Part shown: in pieces, positions 25,737 to 33,414 of the stretch
Layout: every line of letters starts with the position of its first letter
How positions within the stretch are numbered: position 1 is the first letter of the stretch
DNA from: SIG603 sp963621245
Lineage (GTDB): Bacteria; Bacillota; Clostridia; Oscillospirales; Acutalibacteraceae
DNA: 64,000 nucleotides
NCBI GenBank assembly: GCA_963621245.1
Contig: CAVFCW010000001.1
Location: 186,001 to 250,000 of the forward strand
Direction: 5' to 3'
Program-made: the position numbers and the translations under genes
Notes under the pieces: generated by a model
Databases searched by the model: none
Seen by the model: the letters and a program-made list of their open reading frames with translations, nothing else
Told to the model about the DNA's origin: nothing

Positions 25737-25915
25737 CAAGTTAGCAAGAGCTAACCGATTTATTTGAGTTTGGGTTAGCTTAGACTTACCGATATAGGGA
25801 TAATATAACTTTCCCGTATATCATAAATTAATTATGTTCATAAGTTTTCCTCTTTAAGTTTTTACAACTGACATACACACAGGCAAAAGACCCGCCAAAA
25901 GCGGGTCTTTTGTCG
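25737..25915 (+). ncRNA. Candidate small RNA, copy 2 of a tandem pair
   Basis: About 175 nt. It has a 5' hairpin GTTAGC/GCTAAC with an AAGA loop (25740-25755), an extra segment containing another GGTTAGCTTAGAC (25773-25785), a middle stem GATATAGGGA/TCCCGTATATC (25791-25822), the 66-nt core (25823-25888) identical to copy 1, and a terminator AAAGACCCGC/GCGGGTCTTT (25886-25910). The middle stem differs from copy 1 on both sides in matching ways (CGGA/TCCG versus GGGA/TCCC), which suggests the RNA structure is maintained. The terminator also serves the convergent DUF554 gene. Confidence 0.75.
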
Positions 25916-25928
25916 TTCAGTATTTAAT

Positions 25929-26645
25929 TTACCCGAAAAAGCTCCATGCCGCCGCTATAACGATAGTGGGAAGCATGTTTGCAACGGGAAACTTCTTTTC
26001 CCATATAAGGTTTGCGCCCACGCAGAAAATTAGAATCGATCCCGTAAAAGAAATGTTGGCAAGCGCCTGCTCTGTCATGAGCGGTTCAATTAAGTGTGCG
26101 AGCAAGGTTACGCTACCTTGAAAAATAAAAACGGGTATAGCCGAAAAAACGGCACCCTTGCCCAATGACGAAGCCATAATCAGTATAATCACAAAGTCGA
26201 GTATTGCCTTTGCGGAAAGAGTGGAGTAATCGCCGAAAATACCGTCCTGAATGGAACCGACAATCGCCATTGCGCCTACGCACACGGTTAGCGACGAAGT
26301 GACGAATGCATCAACAAATCCGCCGTCCGACTCCGATTTTGTCTTTTTCTTGAGCCAAGTGCCGAAATTCTCCATTTTCTTTTCGAGATTGATGAGTTCT
26401 CCGAGCAAAGAGCCTATCGAAAACGAGGCGAGCATCATCATGGTGCCGCCTGTCGAAAGCTTTCCGCCGTTTATCTCGAGCATCTTTTCCATGCATCCGC
26501 CTATTCCGAGAAACATAACGCACACAGCCTGAGCCGTCATAAGAGTTTTCTGAAATCTCTCACTCAAACGGTTGCCGAAAATACAGCCTATAGTTCCTCC
26601 CACGGCTATTGCCGCCGTGTTGATTATTGTACCCAAACCTATCAT
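25929..26645 (-). CDS. DUF554 family membrane protein
   Basis: A 238-residue protein with six to seven membrane helices. The opening GLGTIINTAAIAVGGTIGCIFG, seen in parts, and the mid-protein LTVCVGAMAIVGSIQDG are diagnostic of DUF554 (YqgA/YdfK type). Members are widespread and proposed to be transporters, but the substrate is not known. It begins 8 bases after the unknown 136-residue gene and is probably the last gene of a three-gene unit with the MmcQ-EVE-like gene. Confidence 0.88.
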   Translation of the reverse strand: MIGLGTIINTAAIAVGGTIGCIFGNRLSERFQKTLMTAQAVCVMFLGIGGCMEKMLEINGGKLSTGGTMMMLASFSIGSLLGELINLEKKMENFGTWLKKKTKSESDGGFVDAFVTSSLTVCVGAMAIVGSIQDGIFGDYSTLSAKAILDFVIILIMASSLGKGAVFSAIPVFIFQGSVTLLAHLIEPLMTEQALANISFTGSILIFCVGANLIWEKKFPVANMLPTIVIAAAWSFFG

Positions 26646-26653
26646 AACTTACC

Positions 26654-27064
26654 TCAGTAAAGATAATCATCATCGGTAATAATACCTTCGATGAACGGAG
26701 TGTAGCCATAGGTTCGCAAGGTTGGATCTTCCTCAAAATTCTTGAGCCACTCCCGCCTGTATATTTCAAGCAGGTTGCAAAGCATGCTTATAGAAATTTC
26801 TTTGGCGCATTTGTCGCCGTCCATACCATCAAGCCATAAAACCGCTTTAAATTCGCTGATATTCACGCCGTAGCTTCCGTGGAAAAGGCTGTATGAATCA
26901 AGCTCTCCGTCCATGATAAGCTTGGCCGCCTTGTAAAATTCGCAGAATCCCTCCTCGCCGTATTCCTGAACCATTCCGTTAAAAAGGATAGTCAAATCAG
27001 GATCGTCGATTATCATAATCTCGAGCATTCTGCTTTGCTTATAAACTTTAGTTGTGTAATTCAC
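26654..27064 (-). CDS. Uncharacterised 136-residue protein
   Basis: I do not recognise this family. The protein is acidic and predicted cytosolic, with no membrane helix or signal. It alternates helical segments (for example EISISMLCNLLEIYRREWLK) with loops and ends in an acidic tail, DDDYLY. It overlaps the 3' end of the MmcQ-EVE-like gene by 17 bases, so it is translationally coupled to it; the start is then a GTG at 27064. An ATG at 27028 is an alternative without a clear ribosome site. Coupling suggests a shared job with its neighbour. Confidence 0.7.
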   Translation of the reverse strand: MNYTTKVYKQSRMLEIMIIDDPDLTILFNGMVQEYGEEGFCEFYKAAKLIMDGELDSYSLFHGSYGVNISEFKAVLWLDGMDGDKCAKEISISMLCNLLEIYRREWLKNFEEDPTLRTYGYTPFIEGIITDDDYLY

Positions 27065-27815
27065 CTGTTACCGCCTCTATTTTCTCGATTAAATCTCTCG
27101 GCATATATCTGGGGCCTCTCACGTTTTTAATGCCGTAAGCCAAGAGAACATCTTTATTCAAAAAATCCTTGCCGTAGCTTTTCACAAGCTTTAATTTCAT
27201 CGCCTTTTTGCCCGGTCTTTCGTCCCAGTATCTCTCAAAATCGGTTTCCAAAACCTCACACTTGAACATTATAGCACGGTACGGCACTCCGACGTACATA
27301 TAAACCGTATCGCCCGCCTTAACATTTGAACTTTGCGACCAATCGTGAATATCGCTCTCTTCAAAGCCTTTCACTATATCGTAAAGCTTTGGGTTTGACG
27401 GAATAAGCCAGTCGGTTTTTCCGCCACGCTTGTGTTTTGCGCCTTTTTTGGTCATTTCAAAGCTAATATCGATCAAGCCGAAAATTTCTTCCTCGTCCAC
27501 AGTGCCGTCAAGCAAAACAGTGAACCAGTGCTCTTTATTCATATGGTATGCGGAATAAAAACCGGGATTTTGTCTTAAAGCCCCTATCATGAGCGGATCA
27601 CCCTTGAGATTGAGAATTTGCACCGTTCTGTCGGGAAGCGACGGAGATATTTTTTTGCCGTTAACCGACATAAAAAGAGCGTACCATTTTCCTTTTTCTC
27701 CCTCGTGCCTGAGCACGGCAGAATCAAAATCGTTTGAAAAAGGATACTCGGGAGAAGTACCGTATTTTTCTTTCACATAAGAAAATAATATTTCTCTTGC
27801 GTTAAACTCATCCAT
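27048..27815 (-). CDS. MmcQ/YjbR domain fused to an EVE/PUA-like domain
   Basis: A 255-residue two-domain protein. Residues 1-120 match the MmcQ/YjbR fold (SYVKEKYGTSPEYPF, then NPGFYSAYHMNKEHWFTVLL), a CyaY-like fold annotated as possibly DNA-binding. From about 135, DWLIPSNPKLYDIVKGF and NVKAGDTVYMYVGVPYRAI resemble EVE/ASCH-type PUA-like domains that bind modified bases in RNA or DNA. The fusion suggests a nucleic-acid-modification sensor, which is inference. It starts the unit that includes the 136-residue protein and DUF554. Confidence 0.75.
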   Translation of the reverse strand: MDEFNAREILFSYVKEKYGTSPEYPFSNDFDSAVLRHEGEKGKWYALFMSVNGKKISPSLPDRTVQILNLKGDPLMIGALRQNPGFYSAYHMNKEHWFTVLLDGTVDEEEIFGLIDISFEMTKKGAKHKRGGKTDWLIPSNPKLYDIVKGFEESDIHDWSQSSNVKAGDTVYMYVGVPYRAIMFKCEVLETDFERYWDERPGKKAMKLKLVKSYGKDFLNKDVLLAYGIKNVRGPRYMPRDLIEKIEAVTGELHN

Positions 27816-27865
27816 AAGCTCACCCCGATTGATATTCTAACATCACGGATAGTCTTTTACAAGTG

Positions 27866-27897
27866 AAAAAAAGCAGACCCTGTTTTACAGAGTCCGC
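27866..27897 (-). terminator. Terminator of the 39-residue peptide gene
   Basis: On the minus strand GCGGACTCTGT pairs with ACAGGGTCTGC (two G-U pairs) across a 3-base loop, followed by TTTTTTT. Confidence 0.85.
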
Positions 27898-27917
27898 TCA
27901 CGGCAAAAGTATGCATT

Positions 27918-28037
27918 TCACATTTTTTTAATCTTTTTCTTTGCCCAGTGCTTAACCGCACCGCAAAATGCCGCCGTCACCGATGCGACAGATCCTCCGA
28001 CAAGGATACAACCGACAGTTTCCATAATCTTACTCAC
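27918..28037 (-). CDS. Small cationic membrane peptide (39 aa)
   Basis: A GTG-started frame of 39 codons with AAAGG seven bases upstream, its own promoter and its own terminator. The peptide has one hydrophobic helix (about residues 8-28, VGCILVGGSVASVTAAFCGA) and a strongly basic C-terminus (KHWAKKKIKKM). No family is recognised. The layout of a single helix with a Lys-rich tail occurs in type I toxins, small regulatory membrane proteins and antimicrobial peptides; none can be chosen from sequence. Its transcript begins with the same hairpin as the two small RNAs 2.2-2.6 kb away. Confidence 0.7.
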   Translation of the reverse strand: MSKIMETVGCILVGGSVASVTAAFCGAVKHWAKKKIKKM

Positions 28038-28067
28038 CGCATATCCTTTCTTTGATAATTCAAATTG

Positions 28068-28083
28068 GTTAGTTATCGCTAAC
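28068..28083 (-). promoter_or_regulatory. 5'-terminal hairpin/operator shared with the small-RNA pair
   Basis: On the minus strand AGTTAGCGATAACTAACCAAT follows the -10 element directly: GTTAG/CTAAC with a CGATAA loop. The small-RNA copy 1 begins with nearly the same sequence at the same distance from its -10. Confidence 0.65.
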
Positions 28084-28090
28084 TGTATTT

Positions 28091-28119
28091 ATTATAGCAA
28101 TTTTACTTGCATTTGTAAA
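28091..28119 (-). promoter_or_regulatory. Promoter of the 39-residue peptide gene
   Basis: Minus strand TTTACA (28119-28114), 17-base spacer, TATAAT (28096-28091). Confidence 0.85.
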
Positions 28120-28191
28120 TAGTGAATTTCTATAAATCGCAAAGGAAAAAGGAACCGTTTTTGCCGATTCCTTTTTGCTGATTTCGATATA

Positions 28192-29703
28192 TCAAGCTGT
28201 CTGAGCCTGTGCAGCAGGCTGAGTGCTTTCTTCGCTCTTGAGCTTTATAAGCTTCCATTTTCCCGAGCGGTATCTGATGAATATGAGAAGCGATCTCAAA
28301 AGCTGATCGCACGCAAGCGCAACCCAAGCGCCGAATATTCCGAATCCCATGTGAACCAGAATAACCGCAAGAGTAGGACGGAGTATCATTGTCGTTATTG
28401 TGATGATGATTGCCGTAGCTTTGGTGTCGCCGGCTCCGCGCAGACCACCCGCAAGGATGAACTGCGATGCCTGGAACGGCTGAACGAACGCAACGAAGAA
28501 CATGATTTTCGCACCCATCTCGACAACCTCTTTTTGGCTGTTGTAAAGTCCGACAATATCACCGCCGAACAGTGCGAATACGGCTGTTAAGACAAGGCCG
28601 ACCACTATTCCGAGTCGCTGACATCTAGAAGCGTAAGCCTGAGCCATATCGGGGCGTTTTTTTCCGAGCGACTGACCCACGAGCGTAGTAGACGAAACAG
28701 CAAACGCCTGACCTGTCATAAACGACAAAGCCTGAATGTTCATACAAACCTGATGCGTCGCAAAGGCTACCGTTCCGAGCGATGCGACTGTCACCGAGAA
28801 GACAATCATGCCTATTCTCATGAGCAGCTGTTCTATCATGGACGGAATGCCGATGTTCATAAGATCGGACATGGTTTTTCTGTCCAGTCTGAAGCCGAGA
28901 TTTAACTCGAGCTTTAAAAATCCGTTGCCACGCAGAATAATGCTGAGGGCAATTATAAACGCAACGAGCTGACCGAGAACCGTTGCAAGGGATGCACCGG
29001 CAACACCCATGGCTGGAGCGCCGAGGTTTCCGTAAATAAGAACCCAGTTCAAAAAGACGTTGACCAAATTCGCAATGAGATTATAAATCATACTCGACCG
29101 TGAATCACCCACGCCTCGTAGCGATGCGGTTATCGTGCTGGTCAGAGCCATAGTCAAAAATCCGGCAAGCTGAATTTGCAGATACTGAGTTGCCCACTCT
29201 GTAACAATCTCCTCGGTAGATCCCATAAGAATGACGAGCGGTCTCGAGAAAATAATTCCAATTGCCGACAAAATAATCGTCACGCAAAATGTAAACAAAA
29301 GTCCCTGACGGACGACCTTGTTTGCCTCCTCACGGTTGCCCATGCCCTTGTGTCTTGCGACAAGAGCCGTTACGCCAACATTCATAGCGATGAAAGCCGT
29401 CATAAGCAAGAATTTTGGCTGGTTTGTAATTCCTACTGCCGTAAGTGCCTGAGTGCCGTATTCGGGGTGAGCTTTTCCGCCGATTGAACCGACCATCATA
29501 AGGTCAACCATCGAGGCAAGCTGAGTTAAAATAAGTTCGATAAAACTCGGCCAAGCTATTTTCACAACATCTTTGAACAACTCGCCGTTGTGAACGCCGT
29601 CGGGAAGCTTATTATTAACCCGCAAACTTCCGCCAATTTCGCCCGTGCCCTCCTCAAGTCTGTCCAGAGTAATCCTCAGTCGCGACGCCTTCGCATTTTC
29701 CAC
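28192..29703 (-). CDS. MATE family efflux transporter
   Basis: A 503-residue polytopic membrane protein with 12 predicted helices, one repeat of six on each side of a central loop, as in MATE/NorM-DinF exporters. A hydrophilic N-terminal extension of about 45 residues precedes helix 1 (VKIAWPSFIELILTQLASMV). MATE proteins export cationic drugs or metabolites using H+ or Na+ gradients; the substrate is not predictable. I place the start at GTG 29703, eight bases after GAGAGGG; a TTG at 29709 is too close to that site. Monocistronic in appearance. Confidence 0.92.
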   Translation of the reverse strand: MENAKASRLRITLDRLEEGTGEIGGSLRVNNKLPDGVHNGELFKDVVKIAWPSFIELILTQLASMVDLMMVGSIGGKAHPEYGTQALTAVGITNQPKFLLMTAFIAMNVGVTALVARHKGMGNREEANKVVRQGLLFTFCVTIILSAIGIIFSRPLVILMGSTEEIVTEWATQYLQIQLAGFLTMALTSTITASLRGVGDSRSSMIYNLIANLVNVFLNWVLIYGNLGAPAMGVAGASLATVLGQLVAFIIALSIILRGNGFLKLELNLGFRLDRKTMSDLMNIGIPSMIEQLLMRIGMIVFSVTVASLGTVAFATHQVCMNIQALSFMTGQAFAVSSTTLVGQSLGKKRPDMAQAYASRCQRLGIVVGLVLTAVFALFGGDIVGLYNSQKEVVEMGAKIMFFVAFVQPFQASQFILAGGLRGAGDTKATAIIITITTMILRPTLAVILVHMGFGIFGAWVALACDQLLRSLLIFIRYRSGKWKLIKLKSEESTQPAAQAQTA

Positions 29704-29709
29704 ATTCAA

Positions 29710-29963
29710 AACCCTCTCAATCTGTTTTGTATGGGTTAATTGTACATCAAATTAATTTTAAATGCAACTGTTTCAGCAGAAACTATCTAAAAATTGTTTC
29801 CTGAATATCACTTAAGAGGATAAATTTTGTGAAAATTCCATAAGCACATATTCATTTGCATAACGGGATTTATTTTAACGACAAATCAAACGGACAAAGC
29901 CTTTTGAAAAAATACGAACCATATCGCTATATGATACGGTTCATTAGTTATTGTTCTAGTTTT
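29710..29963. other. Intergenic spacer upstream of the MATE gene
   Basis: AT-rich, no gene or clear RNA seen. A TTCATTAG...GAACC stretch near 29919-29945 contains an imperfect dyad (GAACCATATCG/CGATATGATACGGTTC-like). Confidence 0.45.
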
Positions 29964-30221
29964 CTTATAAAACAAAACGAAGAAAGAACTTTCGCTCTTT
30001 CTTCGTTCTTGGTGCGGGTGACAGAACACGGCTGCTCGGCTTCGCCTCACATCCGCCGACTCGTCGACCCTCGCTTTCGCTCCGGTGCCCGACTTCGTCG
30101 CTCTTCGCTGAAAAACAGTCCACCGGACTGTTTTTCTACGCTCAGACCTTCTTAAGGTTCAAGTCCTTTTGTCTCCTTATAAAACAAAAAGAAGAAAGAA
30201 CTTTCGCTCTTTCTTCGTTCT

Positions 30222-30239
<18 letters not shown>
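29964..30239. repeat. Direct repeats of a tRNA-Leu 3' end and terminator flanking a structured ~150-bp segment
   Basis: About 62 bp at 29964-30026 (terminator hairpin plus the last bases of a tRNA, GGTGCGGGTGACAG) is repeated at 30175-30239, where it is the true end of tRNA-Leu. The segment between holds a perfect 12-bp hairpin (GAAAAACAGTCC/GGACTGTTTTTC, 30110-30136), CG-rich small dyads, and GGTTCAAGTCC (30156-30166), an inverted copy of the tRNA T-arm at 30236-30246. No transposase is present. It looks like a non-autonomous palindromic element inserted at, or duplicated from, the tRNA end. Confidence 0.7.
30191..30216 (-). terminator. Terminator of tRNA-Leu
   Basis: Minus strand GAAGAAAGA...TTCTTTCTTC hairpin followed by TTTTTGTTTT, directly after the tRNA CCA end. 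Confidence 0.85.
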
Positions 30240-30305
<66 letters not shown>

Positions 30306-30357
30306 AGTTACCAAGTTATTATATCACAAATAAATTCTGTATGCAAGAGTTTTTTCG

Positions 30358-32166
30358 TTAGCTCAGCTGCAAAAGATATTTCAAAATTGAGAGCGGGTCT
30401 TCGGATGCGGTTATCACGGTTCTCGCTTTTAGCGGGTCGTCTGTTATTATGCTGTCCACGCCCAGTGCTATCATTTTCTCCATTGTCTCCGTGCTGTTCA
30501 CCGTCCAAGCATTAACCGGCTTTGCGACTCTGTGACACTTAGCAAGCGACTTTTTCGTCACATAGTTTAGATCCAAACTGAAGAAATCGGCACATTCAAG
30601 ATTGTAATATTTTCCTATCGAAACTGACAGAATATAACCACAGGGAATATCGGGCATAAGCTCTTTCATGTCCTCAAGAGCGGCTTTTTTCGAAGAAGTT
30701 ATAACGCAGTCATCTTCAAGTCCGTATTCCGTAATTATATCGGCTACCGATTTCGCAAGATTTTTTGTGTGACGGTTATATTTAAGCTCGATGTTGAATT
30801 TTATCTCACCGCCGACATCCTCAAACACCTCTTGCAAGGTGGGAATGCGAACATCGCTGAATCCGTCAAAGTAATAGGCGGCGTCAAGCTTTTTTATCTC
30901 ATCGAGAGTCATATTCCACACATAGTCGTTAACGCCCGTCACACGCTTTGTGTTCACATCGTGCGTTACCACAACTGCGCCGTCCTTTGTCTCCTGAACA
31001 TCAAGCTCGATATAATCCGCTTTGTATTCGACTGCTTTTTCGAATGCGGGGAGCGTATTCTCAGGAGCGTCCTTTGACGCCCCTCTGTGAGCCATAACAA
31101 GCGTGTTGTCCCCTGTAAAGCCCTTAATATCCGCTTTCACATTTAGAAAAGTGTAACCGACAATCGACAAGAGACAAATAAGTGCCGAAACAACAGCAAT
31201 TTTAGCATTTTTCTTTGCGGCATTACCGAAAAGCGGCTGAAAAACCCTCGGCGGATGCATGCCTTTCTTTTGCAGAAGTCCGAAATAATACGATGTGATT
31301 ACGGCATAAGCACACACCACAATCATACTCGGCACGGCAAAATCAAAAATGTTCTTAACAGTTGAATTCAGAGTCAGAAGTATGGCAAAAAGCTTAGTGT
31401 TATTCGAAAAAAGAAATATAATCATTGAGAGCAGAATGTAAGCAACTGTTTTCAATGCCAGAATCAAAACCGTATACAGTGTGATATTCACGGCACATAC
31501 AAACACCATTCTCGTGCGATTGCCCTTCAAAAGCTTTTTAGCCGCTATAATTGCCCCTCGTGCACTGCTGTCAAACAAACAATACTCAAGGAAAATCACG
31601 GAGTATGCTATAATGACGCATGCCGCCAAAACAGCAATTACCACCAAAAAAAATATATATAGCCGATTGGACGAAATTCTGCTGATTATAAAATCACCCG
31701 TCGGAAATCCCGAGAGCAAAGACGATATTATTGCCGAATTTGCCGTGGGTACAAGCACAACGAAGAACGGTAAAAATATCAGATTTTTCGGCTTTAACAC
31801 CCGCTTTGAATCCTCTGCGGCTATTTTAACCATTCTAAAGAACGAAATCGGTTTATCGTTTGCCGCCTGAGAATAACAAAGCGTGACAAATGATATTTCA
31901 AGCATGGTGAACGCTCCGAGAATGAACATAAGGAACAAAACCGTTCCTATCACAAACGGAGAGAACACAGCTCTTGTGAAATTTTCACCCGAAATAACAC
32001 GCAGACCGAAAGAAGAACTTACCGTTGTTATTAACCACACCGTAAACGGAAGCACCACAAACGAAGCAGCTATCTTGTAGATAAGCTCAAATGTGAGGAG
32101 TGTTCCCTTGCTTTTTTTCAGAAGAGAAAAGGAAAATTTTAGGTTTTCTTTAATTTCTCCGAACAA
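30358..32166 (-). CDS. Membrane-bound glycerophosphodiester phosphodiesterase
   Basis: A 602-residue protein in two parts: an N-terminal domain with about eight membrane helices (to about 335; GDPD membrane domain) and a C-terminal GDPD catalytic domain. The catalytic motifs are intact: MAHRGASKDAPENTLPAF near 357, ELDVQETKDG and THDVNTKRVT, giving the two His and metal-binding Glu/Asp. It would cleave glycerophosphodiesters or related lipid or teichoic acid components outside the cell. I place the start at TTG 32166, seven bases after GGAGG and just past the alr stop; the longer frame runs inside alr. It forms a coupled pair with alr. Confidence 0.9.
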   Translation of the reverse strand: MFGEIKENLKFSFSLLKKSKGTLLTFELIYKIAASFVVLPFTVWLITTVSSSFGLRVISGENFTRAVFSPFVIGTVLFLMFILGAFTMLEISFVTLCYSQAANDKPISFFRMVKIAAEDSKRVLKPKNLIFLPFFVVLVPTANSAIISSLLSGFPTGDFIISRISSNRLYIFFLVVIAVLAACVIIAYSVIFLEYCLFDSSARGAIIAAKKLLKGNRTRMVFVCAVNITLYTVLILALKTVAYILLSMIIFLFSNNTKLFAILLTLNSTVKNIFDFAVPSMIVVCAYAVITSYYFGLLQKKGMHPPRVFQPLFGNAAKKNAKIAVVSALICLLSIVGYTFLNVKADIKGFTGDNTLVMAHRGASKDAPENTLPAFEKAVEYKADYIELDVQETKDGAVVVTHDVNTKRVTGVNDYVWNMTLDEIKKLDAAYYFDGFSDVRIPTLQEVFEDVGGEIKFNIELKYNRHTKNLAKSVADIITEYGLEDDCVITSSKKAALEDMKELMPDIPCGYILSVSIGKYYNLECADFFSLDLNYVTKKSLAKCHRVAKPVNAWTVNSTETMEKMIALGVDSIITDDPLKARTVITASEDPLSILKYLLQLS

Positions 32167-32168
32167 CT

Positions 32169-33353
32169 TTATTCCTCCGGACAAATATAGTTGAGAGTGT
32201 ATATTTCTTTGCCGTTTTCCTTGTAAACTCTCGGAACACGAGCTCCGATTCCGCAAATAATCTCGTAATTGATTGTATTTGCGCATGCTGCAAGGTTTTC
32301 GGGCGAGATATATTCGTCTCCGTCTCTACCGATAAGAATTACTTCTTCTCCGATTTTAGCGTCGCTTATATTGCCCAAATCAATCATAAGCTGATCCATG
32401 CAAACTCTGCCGATAATCGGACATTTTTTCCCTCTGAGTATCACGCTTGACGAATTGAATTTTCTCAAAAATCCGTCGGCATAGCCTATCGGCACGGTTG
32501 CAACATTCATTGTGCTTTCAGATGTGAAAGTTCTGCCGTAGCTCACGCTAGTGTTATTCGGTATTTTCTTCACATGAGAAACAACCGACTTGAGCGACAA
32601 AACAGGCTTTAAATCAAGCGGATTTTTAACCTTGTCAGACGGTTCAAGACCGTAAAGAATTATTCCCGCTCTTACCATATCGAGATGAGTGTTTGCGTAG
32701 TCTTCAATTGCGGCTGAGTTTGCACAGTGATGATATTTAAATGTAACTCCGTTGTACTCGAGATCGTCGATAAGCTCCGAAAAGCTCTCAAACTGAGCTT
32801 TCGTGTAGCTTTCTCCACCCTCGCCCTCGTCCGAAACGGCAAAATGTGTGAAAATTCCCTCGGCTTCAATTCCTTCAAGGCTAACCGCCTCGATTATTTC
32901 ATCGGCAACAGAATAATCCCTCTCAATGTTCTGGCAGAAAAATCCAAGTCTTGACATTCCCGTATCGATTTTAACGTGAACCTTAACCGTAACATTCTCC
33001 GCTTTAGCCGCCTTTGAGAGCTCTCTTGCGTAGTCGAGCGAATAAAGGCACTGAGAGATATTGTTTCTTGCGAGTTCACCTGCGGCAGATGCCGGAGTGT
33101 AGCCCAAAATCAAAATCGGAAGCGTGACATCGGCTTTTCTCAACTGAATAGCCTCTTCAATGTTGGAAACCGCAAGAAAATCCGCACCCAAAGACTGATA
33201 TTTTTTTGCGAGCATGACGGCGCCGTGGCCGTATGCGTCCGCTTTAATTACACAGCAAACTCTTGTGTTTGCCGCTTTTTTTATTTCTTCAAAATTATGA
33301 GCGGCGGCGTCAAGGTCTACCTCTGCCCATGTTCTCATATGATTTATATTCAT
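32169..33353 (-). CDS. alr: Alanine racemase
   Basis: A 394-residue PLP enzyme that interconverts L- and D-alanine for peptidoglycan. The PLP-binding Lys is K37 in VIKADAYGHG, the N-terminal substrate motif RTWAEVDLDA opens the protein, and VSYGRTF carries the catalytic Tyr region near 270; the C-terminal GRVCMDQLMIDL is typical. Length is usual. AGGAAAG precedes the ATG. It lies two bases before the GDPD gene, so a wall/lipid operon is likely. Confidence 0.96.
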   Translation of the reverse strand: MNINHMRTWAEVDLDAAAHNFEEIKKAANTRVCCVIKADAYGHGAVMLAKKYQSLGADFLAVSNIEEAIQLRKADVTLPILILGYTPASAAGELARNNISQCLYSLDYARELSKAAKAENVTVKVHVKIDTGMSRLGFFCQNIERDYSVADEIIEAVSLEGIEAEGIFTHFAVSDEGEGGESYTKAQFESFSELIDDLEYNGVTFKYHHCANSAAIEDYANTHLDMVRAGIILYGLEPSDKVKNPLDLKPVLSLKSVVSHVKKIPNNTSVSYGRTFTSESTMNVATVPIGYADGFLRKFNSSSVILRGKKCPIIGRVCMDQLMIDLGNISDAKIGEEVILIGRDGDEYISPENLAACANTINYEIICGIGARVPRVYKENGKEIYTLNYICPEE

Positions 33354-33371
33354 AATCTTTCCTAAAAAGCC

Positions 33372-33397
33372 GAGCCTCCCCTTTTTTGAGGAGGCTC
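33372..33397 (-). terminator. Terminator of purL
   Basis: GAGCCTCC and GGAGGCTC form a perfect stem, with CTTTTT following on the minus strand. Confidence 0.85.
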
Positions 33398-33414
33398 AAG
33401 CCAAATTACATTAA

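Noticed and set aside
25493..25915. CRISPR array
   Set aside because: Only two repeat units of more than 60 nt with promoters and terminators; no short regular repeats and spacers, and no cas genes.
29964..30035. A second tRNA-Leu gene
   Set aside because: Only the last dozen or so bases of a tRNA (GGTGCGGGTGACAG region) and the terminator are present; no anticodon or D-arm follows, so it is a fragment.
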